A stretch of 64,000 bases of DNA, taken from the NCBI GenBank assembly GCA_905116865.2, contig CAJHNH020004557.1:362036-426035 (forward strand), written 5' to 3'. The notes beneath the pieces are model-generated. The model was given only the letters and a program-made list of their open reading frames with translations, was not told where the DNA came from and searched no databases. The DNA comes from Candidula unifasciata (taxonomy: Eukaryota > Mollusca > Gastropoda > Stylommatophora > Geomitridae). Position numbers and translations under genes: made by a program. Shown one piece after another: positions 23,701 through 31,939 of this stretch; positions within the stretch are counted from its first letter, which is position 1; every line of letters starts with the position of its first letter.

Positions 23701-24453
23701 TGAATGCCTGAAGCTGTCTGTTAACCCTCGTGTATCTGACTTATAAAACAGCCCCTAAACAACAGTCTGAGACTTAGAACATTAAAATTATAATTTAATA
23801 TCACAAACTGTTACAAAAATAGGCAAAGGACAACAACTGGTTCAATAATACTAATACGTACAACCGAAGTTATTTATACAATAAAGAGACATTGGATATC
23901 TGTGATTACGAAAGCTCTATATACAATGTGACAATGCATAACAGCTGATCAGTTCTGAATCATACCTTGCCAGATATTTTATTGTGCTAGGCAGTTCGGT
24001 CAACAAGTTACCTCCAATATGCAACACCTGTAGCTTCTCCAGCTCTGTGAACTGAGGTGGAAAAGATTTTATCTGATTGCTACTGACGTTAATTACTTCT
24101 AAAGAGGTCAACAATCCAAAATCTTTGGGGAAAGAGTCGCTGGTCAGCTTGTTGTTTTTGGCAATAAGAGTTCTTAATTTCTGCAGCTGGCAAATGTCGT
24201 TGCTGATAGAAGTCATGTTGTTGGCTGAAATATCGAGAACGATCAGCCGTTTGAAGAGTCCGATGGTGCTTGGAAGACTAGCGATGTTGTTGTTGTCCAA
24301 CTGAAGAGAATGCAAAGCGCTGGCTCTGGGGTGGATGCAGTTGGGGATCGTGTCCAAATCTCCGTAAGACAGATCCTCAAGATGTTCTCTGGAATATTCA
24401 GTATCCGAGGATGAAGAAGAATTGGAACAACTGTAATCGTACGATGCTGCCAT
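17513..24453 (-). CDS. LRRC58: LRRC58-like leucine-rich repeat protein, complete, 4 exons
   Basis: The spliced CDS is 1,086 nt, 361 aa; vertebrate LRRC58 is about 370 aa. Exons: 24453-23966, 22252-21997, 18776-18629 and 17706-17513, all GT-AG with matching phases. An in-frame TAG nine bases before the ATG fixes the start. Residues 1-45 are Ser/Tyr-rich, followed by nine LRRs at about 46-248 (for example GGNRLTEIP, LCDNRLQSLP, LSLHNNKLSTLP). Exon 3 carries PPSLLELAGRVI and GDLPHSLARYL, laid out like a SOCS box. The C-terminus has conserved VKFVDFCGKYRLPL, YLCSPRC and the end RRVLLG. Cys291, 296, 326 and 330 could bind zinc (inference). From memory, recent work ties vertebrate LRRC58 to a Cullin-RING ligase controlling cysteine dioxygenase. 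Introns hold LINE, SINE and R4 insertions but the frame is intact. Confidence 0.95.
18345..18470 (-). mobile_element. R4 interspersed repeat, antisense copy in LRRC58 intron 3
   Basis: Contains GGAAGTTCTGGTTGTTCACC, CAATTCTGGACTTTGGTCTT and TTTTACAGATCTGGCTTAC. Confidence 0.65.
18475..18610. repeat. small tandem array, about 32-bp unit
   Basis: Four imperfect copies of ATCCATCACTTCCACACTTC then TAAATATGGAAT, inside LRRC58 intron 3. Confidence 0.75.
18629..18776 (-). CDS. LRRC58: LRRC58 exon 3 (SOCS-box-like segment)
   Basis: The acceptor TTTTTTCTTCAG precedes GATCTGGTC and the donor is AAAG/GTGGGT. It encodes residues 249-297. No ATG-initiated ORF marks this exon; I found it by matching the LRRC58 family between exons 2 and 4. 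Confidence 0.93.
19045..19255 (-). mobile_element. RNase H LINE C-terminal fragment
   Basis: Minus translation gives PEQVSVLCLRTGHNRLRSGV, the (V/I)LRLRTGHNRL motif that follows RNase H in these elements. It abuts the larger copy. Confidence 0.55.
19325..20345 (-). mobile_element. 5'-truncated I/Jockey-type LINE with RNase H domain
   Basis: The best LINE RNase H in the window. A 234-codon minus ORF (19632-20336) has all four catalytic acids in context: D in FFTDGSAT, E in NFRAEATAL, D in ILSDSLSVL and D in NERADELA, with the HCG motif (KPAHCG). Past the stop, shifted frames continue with CPNLSQQRLWICPKGATLQ, the Cys-rich tail of this class. No RT or endonuclease remains upstream. It lies antisense-neutral in LRRC58 intron 2, on the same strand as the gene. 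Clade assignment is by motif only. Confidence 0.75.
20505..20815 (-). mobile_element. R4 interspersed repeat, antisense copy
   Basis: Carries AAATTTCTGGTTGTTTGTCC, GCAGACTGCTGGCTTCCC and ACATGCTTGTTAGGGGGAAG. A T run of 14 interrupts it near 20626. Located in LRRC58 intron 2. Confidence 0.7.
20960..21165 (-). mobile_element. RNase H LINE 3' tail
   Basis: Reverse of the shared 3' signature: CCATAAGCGCTCCATTCCTA, then CTTTAGCAACAAACGCAGAT, then GATGGTACC. Confidence 0.6.
21265..21446 (-). mobile_element. RTE-like LINE 3' coding fragment
   Basis: Minus translation reads QYRLKLFGHLVIVDENHPAT and RVYYLRNGQEVDQERYGW, matching the FGHLxRxxxxxPA-x-Y-x-RGRP pattern. Confidence 0.5.
21451..21462. repeat. 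left target-site duplication of S3 SINE
   Basis: TATTGTTCTATG, identical to 21681-21692. Confidence 0.85.
21463..21680 (+). mobile_element. S3 tRNA-derived SINE, complete
   Basis: 218 bp, with A box TGGCTTAGTCCATGCGAACG, B box GGTTCGATCCC, body AAGCCGACCGTCCAGAAAGC and ACTACTGGACGTAAATTTGC, and end CAACGTCCTGAAAAGGATAC. A perfect 12-bp target duplication flanks it. Other copies: 57803, 56163 (minus), 42510 (minus), 51655 (fragment). Confidence 0.85.
21681..21692. repeat. right target-site duplication of S3 SINE
   Basis: TATTGTTCTATG; see 21451-21462. Confidence 0.85.
21997..22252 (-). CDS. LRRC58: LRRC58 exon 2 (LRRs 6-9)
   Basis: The acceptor CACTGTAG precedes GTTGCAAGTC and the donor is GTCCAG/GTGGGT. 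It encodes residues 163(part)-248, with LGGNRLTEIPADVG and LSLRNNPLVDRFVQ. Confidence 0.95.
22665..22905 (-). mobile_element. R4 interspersed repeat, antisense copy in LRRC58 intron 1
   Basis: A near-full copy: GGTTCTGGATGTTCGTCCAC, CATGCAGACTGCTGGTTCC, CAGGCAGATGTGCTCTGACT and CAATAGGGCCTGGGAACCCA. Confidence 0.75.
23215..23320. repeat. small tandem array, 22-bp unit
   Basis: About four units of AAATGCAGAGGCATCTCCCT plus CT, with AAAGGAATC variants, preceded by a CT-rich run. Confidence 0.8.
23321..23765. other. LRRC58 intron 1 segment with an unrecognised 69-codon ORF
   Basis: The plus ORF 23305-23514 ends NTDILDAVEKHFK and has fairly even composition, but I recognise no family. It may be a transposon fragment. 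The sequence to 23765 has nothing I can name. Confidence 0.3.
23966..24453 (-). CDS. LRRC58: LRRC58 exon 1 (start and LRRs 1-5)
   Basis: Starts MAASYDYSCSNSSSSSDTEY. The donor is GGCAAG/GTATGATT. It encodes residues 1-162 plus two bases of Arg163. Confidence 0.95.
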
Positions 24454-24596
24454 TCTGTCTGACTAAACAGGCACAATTACAACTAAAAGAAAGTCACAAG
24501 AGTCCTAGAAATGCGTCCAAACTATGTCTGTCGTCTGCTCTTGACCCATGTTTTCCTGTCTCGTGTCCCGATACATTGTTTGATTCCCCGGCGCTG

Positions 24597-24632
24597 ATTG
24601 GCTGGAGATAAAGTTAAACCACATTTGATTGG
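24597..24632 (-). promoter_or_regulatory. paired CCAAT boxes upstream of LRRC58
   Basis: Two CCAATC motifs on the minus strand (24597-24601 and 24628-24632), about 145 and 175 bp before the ATG and 31 bp apart, a spacing typical of NF-Y sites. No TATA box is obvious, consistent with a housekeeping promoter. NF-Y binding is an inference. Confidence 0.45.
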
Positions 24633-24639
24633 TTAGCCT

Positions 24640-25344
24640 ATATTTCCCCTTTTTTCAGGGGACAGACGGGGGTCAATGCACGACCTCAGTGGTTCTCAAA
24701 CTAACAATTACATCATTTCTCAAACTAATTATTAAATCAATTCCTGTAATAATTATTATATTAGTTCTTAAAGTAATTATTACAATAATTGGCACTCTTC
24801 CGATGTTAACATAAAATTTAATCTGATAATTGTTACGCTAATTCACAATTCTAATTACTTTTATTCTTAAACTAGTTATTACTGGGTCGACACTGGTTTC
24901 TCAACAACAAAATTACCCGAAACCAGCGAATAAAAAACAAAATTAAGGTAATTTATTTTACACTCGTCTAAACCACAGGGAAACACGTGCTACAAATATA
25001 CACTCTTGTGTTTGTTGGCAAATGAAATCTTGTGCATTCGTAACGTCCATTATTTCTCTTGTGATGGCATGTTCTTGAAAACCTTATCTTTCACACTTTC
25101 TGTTTTGTTCATTTCTTCTTATTTAATTACTGCCGTTTAACATTCAGTTTTTGAAAAGGGGGGGGGGATAGTAGACAAGATGGTATCTTATCTTCGAGTT
25201 CACAGTGACTGCTTATCCACTGAGTGTGTTATTGTATACCATGCAACACGTGCATATCCACATGTTTCACAACATATACACTAATATAGTATCAGTAAAT
25301 GTATTGATAGGCACTTATAGAAAGAAGTAGAAAGATATAAGAAC
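24640..25344. other. gene-free AT-rich intergenic DNA
   Basis: Starts with CAGTGGTTCTCAAACT (24676-24691), which resembles a hAT terminal repeat without a partner, then AATTATTA-rich simple sequence. A G run sits near 25160. Confidence 0.4.
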
Positions 25345-25550
25345 ACACTAGACAACATCAAAATCGAAAGCTATAGTTACCGTGGCGGAAATCCAACCTG
25401 TCACTTCCAGACGGTGTGTGCGCCTCGCTATGGAAACAAGTGCACTAAGAGCATGGTCAACTAGGCACCCCCAAGAAAAAGGTGTCTTATTGGCCATATC
25501 TATCGTACAGCTTGAAATCCACAACTACGGAATACGGACAGAATTCATTT
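25345..25550 (-). mobile_element. R8 dispersed repeat, inverted copy
   Basis: Reverse complement of 13790-14035: ACACACTAGACAACATCAAA, then ATCGAAAGCTATAGTTACC, then GGCCATATCTATCGTACAGC. Confidence 0.6.
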
Positions 25551-25672
25551 CAAACCATCAGCTTGATCTGACGTCACCACCCCGGGCTAATGATACGAAC
25601 AAAAACAATTTTTAGTAGGCATTCAAAGGTTTTAGAATTAGGTGACCATGTGTCCCGTTTTAACTCTGACAG

Positions 25673-25701
25673 TCCCGTTTTTTTTTTTTGGGGGGGGGGG
25701 G

Positions 25702-25733
<32 letters not shown>

Positions 25734-25735
25734 TG
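25673..25735. repeat. T run followed by long poly(G)
   Basis: About 12 T then about 43 G with a single A interruption. It is the longest G tract in the window; its exact length should be treated as uncertain. Confidence 0.85.
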
Positions 25736-25857
25736 AACGGGGTTCTGGGATGTGTAACTTTTCGATTCTCATCCTTAAATGTCAATCCTACGTCTGCTAT
25801 TCTAGAGGCGAGACTCGTGTTTTTTTAAGCCAAAATATATGTGCCTGTTTTACACAT

Positions 25858-26684
25858 CTTCTCCCCTTTGATACACCTCTTCTCTCATTGATACACCTCA
25901 TCTCCATTTGATACACCTCTTTTCCTATTGATGCACCTTTTCTCACATTGATACACCTCTTTTCCCATTGATACACATTTTCTTTCATTGATACGCCTCT
26001 TCTCCAATTGATACGCCTCTTTTCCCATTGATACGCCTCTTCTCCCATTGATACACCTTTTCTCCTATTTATACGCCTCTTCTCTTATTTGATACACCTA
26101 ATCTCCCATTGATACGCATCTTCTCCCATTGATACACCTCTTCTCCCATTGATACACCTCTTCTCCCATTGATACACATCTTCTCCCACTGATACGCCTC
26201 TTCTCTCATTTGATACACCTAATCTCCCATTGATACACCTCTTCTCCCACTGATACGCCTCTTCTCCCATTGATACGCCTCTTTTCCCATTGATACGCCT
26301 CTTCTCCCATTGATACACCTCATCTCCCATTGATACATCTCATCTCCCATTGATACGCCTCTTCTCCCGTTGATACGCCTCTTCTCCCGTTGATACGCCT
26401 CATCTCCCATTGACACGCCTCTTCTCCAGTTGATACGCCTCATCTCCCATTGATATACCTCATCTCCCATTGATACACCTCATCTCCCATTGATACACCT
26501 CATCTCCCATTGATACACCTCATCTCCCATTGATACGCCTCTTCTCCCGTTGATACGCCTCTTCTCCCGTTGATACGCCTCATCTCCCATTGATACACCT
26601 CATCTCCCATTGATACACCTCATCTCCCATTGATACACCTCATCTCCCATTGATACACCTCATCTCCCATTGATACACCTTAGT
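25858..26684. repeat. minisatellite array 8, 20-bp unit
   Basis: About 41 units of TCTCCCATTGATACACCTCA with ACGCCTC/ACACCTC and TTCTCC/ATCTCC variants. The right third is nearly homogeneous and the left diverged. Minus ORFs rich in GEEVYQWEKR come from two frames of this repeat. Confidence 0.95.
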
Positions 26685-26945
26685 GTAGCGGCTAGACTCT
26701 CGTCAATCGGCCCGGAGATCGTGGATTCAACCCGCATCGAACCGGATTTTTAAAAAAAATATTTTCTGCCAGGTCGACCTAGCCTACAATGGTTACCAGG
26801 TAATGTCCCGGGAAGTAAAGGCGGCCTGCGTGATGTTGACCACATCACCCGCCGAGTTGCGATAAGTCTATAAATGTACGTCTAGCGCTATATAAACAAA
26901 ATTGTCAGTGCATGGAAAAGGGTCCATTTCTTTCACTTATTGGAT
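26685..26945 (+). mobile_element. S1 SINE, nearly complete
   Basis: Follows the minisatellite without a gap: TAGTGTAGCGGCTAGACTC, GGTCGACCTAGCC, CCCGGGAAGTAAAGGCGGCC, CCACATCACCCGCCGAG and tail GGAAAAGGGTCCATTTC. Confidence 0.75.
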
Positions 26946-27271
26946 ATCGAGATGTCATGATGTGATTTTGAGAGGAGACTGGACACTTATCGAGAAATCC
27001 TTACACAATAAAACTCATCGCCAGCCGAAACTAAACTGACATCAACTATACAGTAGACAAACGTGACAAAAGCACGTAGTTTGTCTAGATCAGGAAAACT
27101 AGAAAGAACCAGGTCACCAAGTTTTGCTACACTCGGTCGGGTTTGACCCAGTTTAATGACGTCTTGGTTACTGGCAGATTTTTTTAAAAAATTATATATA
27201 AATATAGTCAACTTAACTTACATTCAAATTAATACAATTTGAAAACAAAAACACGGATGTATTGTGTTTAT
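26946..27271. other. gene-free AT-rich sequence
   Basis: No coding or repeat signal recognised. Confidence 0.4.
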
Positions 27272-27725
27272 TTCAATCAATCAATGTCATATCTACACAA
27301 AAAAAAGTATGCTGCCGTGTTATCTCCAACAGTAGGTCTCTTACTCTGGCTTCAAGTCCTCTTAGACTGCCTCAGTCCATCACTTGATCTTATCCTTCCA
27401 TGTTTTGTTGCAATCTGCTTCTAATCTAGATATCTGCCTGGGTTGACAGCTGGTCTAAGAAGGAAGATTAGTTTCGCTAACAAGTACACATTTATTTTTA
27501 ATTTTTTAATTTCATTCCTCAAAAGGGCGCATCACCAAGGCAACCGCAATCCCTTGTACATGTAAGCTTTTGATTCAGTTGTTAGTTAGTTAATCGACAG
27601 ATTATCCTCATAGCAAGTGATGGACTGAGGCAGTCTAAGAGGACTTGAAGCCAGAGTAAGAGACCTACTGTTGGAGATAACACGGCAGCATACTTTTATT
27701 GTAGATATGACATTGATTGATTGAA
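27272..27725. repeat. near-perfect inverted repeat, about 112-bp arms
   Basis: Arm 1 (27272-27386) and arm 2 (27614-27725) are reverse complements except for an A-run length difference (ACAAAAAAAAG versus AATAAAAG). The 227-bp loop is unrelated AT-rich sequence. The arm edge ATCTTATCCTTCCATG resembles the 3' region of RTE-like LINEs at 44300, so the arms may be LINE-derived. Confidence 0.9.
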
Positions 27726-27859
27726 AAATGAGATTAATTTTGGAACTGAATGGATCCCCACGCCTCCTGCACCAAACATTAACACTATCGTCAACATAAC
27801 ACTTGATGGAAGCTGAAAAGAGCAGGTTCCTGGCATTGTGGATACTGTACCCAGAACAC

Positions 27860-28295
27860 TGATTGAGGAAAAAAAAAACAAAGGAAGGTGATGCTGTAGT
27901 TTACACAGATGGATGAGTAATTTGGGGCAAACGAAATGTATGGGCATTTACAGTAAGCTCAAGGGGGAAAACCATCAAGGAGATGAATGGCGCCTTTGCT
28001 GTTACGACTAGCAGCTTCACCATGAAAACTATGGCTGTAACAGGGGCATTAGCATGGCTTGGTACTCAAGAGTTCACACATGCGTGCATACTTAGTAACT
28101 TGATAAATATGCTTTAAAAAATCCAGGCTGGTTTTGTCAGACAAGAATGGATTGCAGCACTTTGCCCTAACCTTCATCTTTGTGCCAGGTCATATAGGTG
28201 TTCAGGAAACAAGCGTGCAGATTATCTTGCCGAGACTGCAATTGTCATGACTAGTCCAGTACTGGACCGGAACGATGTTATCAATGCCATGCGCA
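27860..28295 (+). mobile_element. decayed LINE RNase H domain
   Basis: Plus frames give VIWGKRNVWAFTVSSRGKTI, MKTMAVTGALAW, QEWIAALCPNLHL and GNKRADYLAETA, in the order of an RNase H domain (final D in KRADYLA). Several stops. Confidence 0.6.
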
Positions 28296-28384
28296 GAACT
28301 AACCATGACGACGGGCGTGGCTGGGGGAGGGGCGCCCCCAATATTTTCTTATTTTATTGAAGGTAGGGGCGCTGATGAGTTCAG

Positions 28385-28690
28385 AGCATGGAGTCCTCCT
28401 CGAGTGCTGGGGGTCCCTGGTTCAAGTCCGGTGAAGGCTGGGTTTTCAGGATACTTTGGGTCGATTTTTACTCCAAACTTTGCCCAGGCAGCGCTGTTAG
28501 GCTACTCTTTTCGATTTCCAACTACCAAGGGATTTTTTACGTGCGCAACAATACACACGGGCGTCCGATCTTATTTCCCAGAGGCCATGGACAATTACTA
28601 GAAGTAAACGTGAAAAAATCCCAGCCTTCGCCGGGACTTAAACTCAGGACCTCCAGCACTCGAGGCGAGGTCACCATGCCTCGAGACCAA
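28385..28690. mobile_element. S6 foldback element with tRNA-like inverted ends
   Basis: The left end CCTCGAGTGCTGGGGGTCCC (28398) pairs over about 45 bp with the right end ending CCAGCACTCGAGG (28665). Each arm contains a B-box-like GGTTCAAGTCC or its counterpart. The middle has GGCAGCGCTGTTAGGCTACT and ACCAAGGGATTTTTTACGTG. Partial copies: 29065-29280 and 61545-61720. Confidence 0.65.
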
Positions 28691-29064
28691 ACTGTATAAT
28701 GTGTTTCATATTATTATGACAGGACAGAACACAAATCTGCTTGTCTTCTATCAAAGGATGTGCGACACTTGGTCACCCCCGGCCCCTCAGGCTGAGACGA
28801 AAGGCCAGAGATCTTTCAAAACTACCAATCTTCTGTAGCATGATTAGAGGGGCCACAGGTGGAAGTGAAGCCTGGTCGCATGTTAATGAGGAACCTAAAG
28901 ATGCGGCAGTATGGCTGGCGGAGCACCAACAATGAAGATACTTATAATTCAGGTGTTCTTGTCGGCAATTACAACGAAGAGAGGTTTGATCTGAAAGAAA
29001 TTAAAAAGATGACGCCTCTACCTTCACAGGTAAACAATGTGTTTGTCTAATTTTTTTTTCCCGG

Positions 29065-29280
29065 GCAGCGCCGTTAGGCTACTCTATTCTATTTCCAACT
29101 ACCAAGGGATTTTTTTAACGTGCGCAACAATTTTTTCGGAAAAAAAAAGGGGGTGGGGGGGGGGGGGGTGAAATACTTCGAGTCCAAGTCCGCGTGAAAA
29201 AATCCCAGTTCTTAACGGGGATTGAACCCGGAACCTCTAGCACTCGAGGCGGACACCATGCCTCGAGACCACGCAGCTCC
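29065..29280. mobile_element. S6 element, right-hand part
   Basis: Same middle (GGCAGCGCCGTTAGGCTACT) and right arm (CTAGCACTCGAGGCGGACAC, CATGCCTCGAGACCA), with a GGGTGGGGG run in between. The left arm is absent. Confidence 0.65.
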
Positions 29281-29299
29281 CTTTTCACACAAATATGAA

Positions 29300-30130
29300 G
29301 GGGGAAACCAACTATCTGAAAATTATATGTCAGAGATAAAAAAAAAAAAAAATTTTATCTCCAAAACTCGGACAATTATTTATTTCTTTACATCCATGGT
29401 GTAATGAAGCGATGCTTCACTTGGAATGAACCTTGGTTTGCACCGGCTTTACTCGTCATGCACCTTGACTCACTACATATTGGCTTTAGCCACGGCTCAC
29501 TCTCTGGATGTTTACTGCTACAAAACTTGCACTGCTTTAACGTCTAGGGTTGACAACACAAACGCCGCTCAGCTCCTTTGTACATTCTGTCAGTTTATTC
29601 TGGTCCATTTATTTCCCTCGCGACATATTCGAACACTAACCATTCACCACATAAAAACTACATCTTCAATTACTACAACCGTCTTCACTGACTTCTGATG
29701 ATCCACTGACCACGAGGCTAGCTCGGGCTGCCCCTCGCTTACTCCACCGGCCACAAGTATCTCGTGCTGTCACTTGTAGCACGGACTTCCTGCTTGCCAC
29801 AATGTACTCGTGGAGACCATGCAAAGCAGGGTCATCACACATGGACACAACAATTGTGTCAGCAGACAACTCGATCAACTTTTCTTGTTTTATGATGATC
29901 AAGTGAGAGTGATCTTATATTTCCAAAAAAGGGAACTATTATTCCAAATGTTGCCTTTACGTACATCCTCATTCTCAGGGAGTGATGTTCAGTTTTCTGT
30001 TTTACGCAGTTGAATGAAGTTTCCAGATTTAAAAAAAGTGTGATTCTCATCAAAGGTGTTTATCCCATATACGTATAGATGTATAACCTCTTACATGGTT
30101 AAGCAGAAATGGCTAGGGGCCTACATAAAC
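29300..30130. other. gene-free sequence
   Basis: Short ORFs on both strands (for example minus 29666-29902) without recognised motifs. Confidence 0.35.
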
Positions 30131-30139
30131 TATTCCGTG

Positions 30140-30185
30140 GCCCACCAATGGGTCGCGGCCCATAGGTTTAAGAACACTGCTCTAC
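30140..30185. mobile_element. orphan hAT-like terminal sequence
   Basis: CAATGGGTCGCGGCCCATAG then GTTTAAGAACACTG; the reverse starts CAGTGTTCTTAAACC, a typical hAT MITE end. No partner end was found nearby. Confidence 0.4.
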
Positions 30186-30398
30186 ATGCCTGTATCCTCC
30201 AGTGCTGAAGAAAACGTATAAGAACAACTGGAGTTATGATTGTAATGACGTTGGTAATATGCCCCTCCCCCCACCCGCTTTTATTTTTGGGTATGGGAAC
30301 TTATCGGATACGCTGAATAAAAACATAGGGTTCTTTTCTGTTAGTAGGCGACGACACCACCCGTGATCTATGGAAATCCCATATTATAAGAAAGGGTT

Positions 30399-30434
30399 GG
30401 GGGGGGGGGGGTGGGGGGGGGGGGGGGGGGGGGT
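30399..30434. repeat. poly(G) tract
   Basis: About 35 G with one T. Two telomere-like CTAACCCTAACC units follow at 30470 but do not form an array. Confidence 0.85.
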
Positions 30435-30734
30435 TATGTTAGTAGTAGTCGCCATTCATTTAACACTAACTCTAACCCTAACCCCCCTATAATATTGGAT
30501 GTCCCCAAATCACTCACGATGTGATCGCTAAACAGAAAGGAAGCAAACATAGATTTGGTAAAACATTACCAACTCCAGCATAGAATTACTGAATGAATTA
30601 TCATGTTTGGTGACACGTTTGTTTCAGCTAAGTCATCATTATCTAACCACATACGCTGAGGCTTACAACAAGTCTCAACTACATCGATATCCAACAGATT
30701 TGAAACTGATTAAAGGTATTTTGAGAGTTTTTAC

Positions 30735-30830
30735 ATGTTTATTGTTTAATTAGGAATCGACAGCACAGCACTGGAAACATTTCCATAAGCACTCCATCCC
30801 CATCTTCAGAGTTCCTACTCTACCTTTCTC
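30735..30830 (-). mobile_element. RNase H LINE 3' tail
   Basis: ATCGACAGCACAGCACTGG, then ATAAGCACTCCATCCCCATC, then TTCAGAGTTCC: the shared 3' signature in reverse. Confidence 0.55.
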
Positions 30831-30847
30831 AACATACTTTGTGTGAG

Positions 30848-31215
30848 TCAGTTAAAATTATGATATGTCTTGTCTTGTCCACAATTGCCCCACAGCGTAG
30901 TGGGGAGTCGCAGTTTTCTATCCTGGGCCAGGTGTGTTGCACGTGTTGTTGTTAGTCTGTGTTGCCTCAGGATCTCTGATATATTGTCTATCCATCGTAC
31001 TCTCGGTCTGCCTCTTGCTCTAAGGCAATAGTGCTGTTCGTTGTATGCTCGTAGAGGCAGTTGGTCGGTTTGCATTCGCATCAAGTGGCCAAACCACTCT
31101 ATATTATGATATGTGTACAGCTGATTCTCAAGCCAGTGAAAGGCTACAGTGACTGCCTCAATCTCCATTCTCAAACTAGATGTTGTCATATACAAGGCAT
31201 TGTTGCTTTAAGCTA
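30848..31215 (-). mobile_element. RTE-like LINE tail joined to an RNase H fragment
   Basis: A 115-codon minus ORF starts with TTSSLRMEIEAVTVAFHWLE (RNase H, catalytic Glu) and runs in frame into WFGHLMRMQTDQLPLRAY and RARGRPRVRWIDNISEILRQ (RTE-type RT C-terminus). The two halves match different LINE families (compare 35570 and 44215), so it looks like a fused or nested copy. Confidence 0.65.
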
Positions 31216-31317
31216 TGTCCGTTCACTTTTGCTAGAACCCCCCATGAACTTTGTCTACCTCTAAAAAACACTATATAGATGTAATGAAGCAGTGGATAAT
31301 TTTGACAGCATAAACTT

Positions 31318-31560
31318 AGCAGAAATGTTTGGGCCAAAATTTTCACTCAACTGTAAACCCAGAGCACACTCACCCAAGTCAAATGGATATTGCTGAATCT
31401 GCTGCAAGTGGTTGTGGCTTATCAACACGAACTGCAGAGTATGTTTTACTGGCCTGTCCAGACTTTGCAAGTCAGAGCAAAGAAATCTGGCCTACAGGAA
31501 CATCCTTGCAAGATAAACTAAAGATACACTATGGTGCCAGTAAAAACCTTAAGTAACCAT
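31318..31560 (+). mobile_element. LINE Cys-rich C-terminal fragment
   Basis: Plus frame gives TRTAEYVLLACPDFASQSKE and IWPTGTSLQDKL, the (T/A)AEHVLxxCP tail found after RNase H in these LINEs. Confidence 0.6.
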
Positions 31561-31639
31561 GCTATCTATGACCCATATTGGAATGTACATATGGCAGTCA
31601 CTGATTGCTGAAGAAGAAGAAGTAGTAGTTCATATGGTC

Positions 31640-31800
31640 AGCATCATGCTTACAGCATTTTCTTCCCAAGATATTTAATGGTATTTTTTATGATGAACCA
31701 ACCTGGCAACCTAAGCCAAAAGAACAAACACTCCTCAAACAGGATTCAAACCTGTGACCACTGAAAGCAAGCACACTAGTCACTGCTCTAGTAAAGCTCC
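31640..31800 (-). mobile_element. tRNA-like SINE, S1-related, antisense
   Basis: On the minus strand, AGAGCAGTGACTAGTGTGC then GGTTTGAATCCTG (B box), then an S1-like AGCATGATGCTGACC. Diverged. Confidence 0.5.
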
Positions 31801-31804
31801 CAAT

Positions 31805-31930
31805 CTCTTTTTCTTTTTCTTTGCATTCACCAGCTGTAACCTGCAGCAGAAAGTTCTGGTTGTTCGTCCACTTCTGCACTTTGGTCTTGTTCTGGCAGTA
31901 GTTGTAATTTTCACAGAAATATCCTGTTGA
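31805..31930 (-). mobile_element. R4 interspersed repeat, antisense fragment
   Basis: CATTCACCAGCTGTAACCTG, AGAAAGTTCTGGTTGTTCGT and CACTTTGGTCTTGTTCTGGC. Confidence 0.65.
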
Positions 31931-31939
31931 ATCCAAGCT

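Noticed and set aside
28275..28699. two overlapping plus ORFs of just over 100 codons
   Set aside because: They lie within the S6 foldback repeat, and the same core occurs elsewhere without open frames.
24676..30185. single hAT element bounded by CAGTGGTTCTCAAAC (24676) and GTTTAAGAACACTG (30172)
   Set aside because: The ends are similar, but the flanking 8-bp sequences do not match and the interior is unrelated repeats. Probably two separate element ends.
30470..30486. telomere-like CTAACCCTAACC
   Set aside because: Only two units, next to a poly(G) run. Not an interstitial telomere array.
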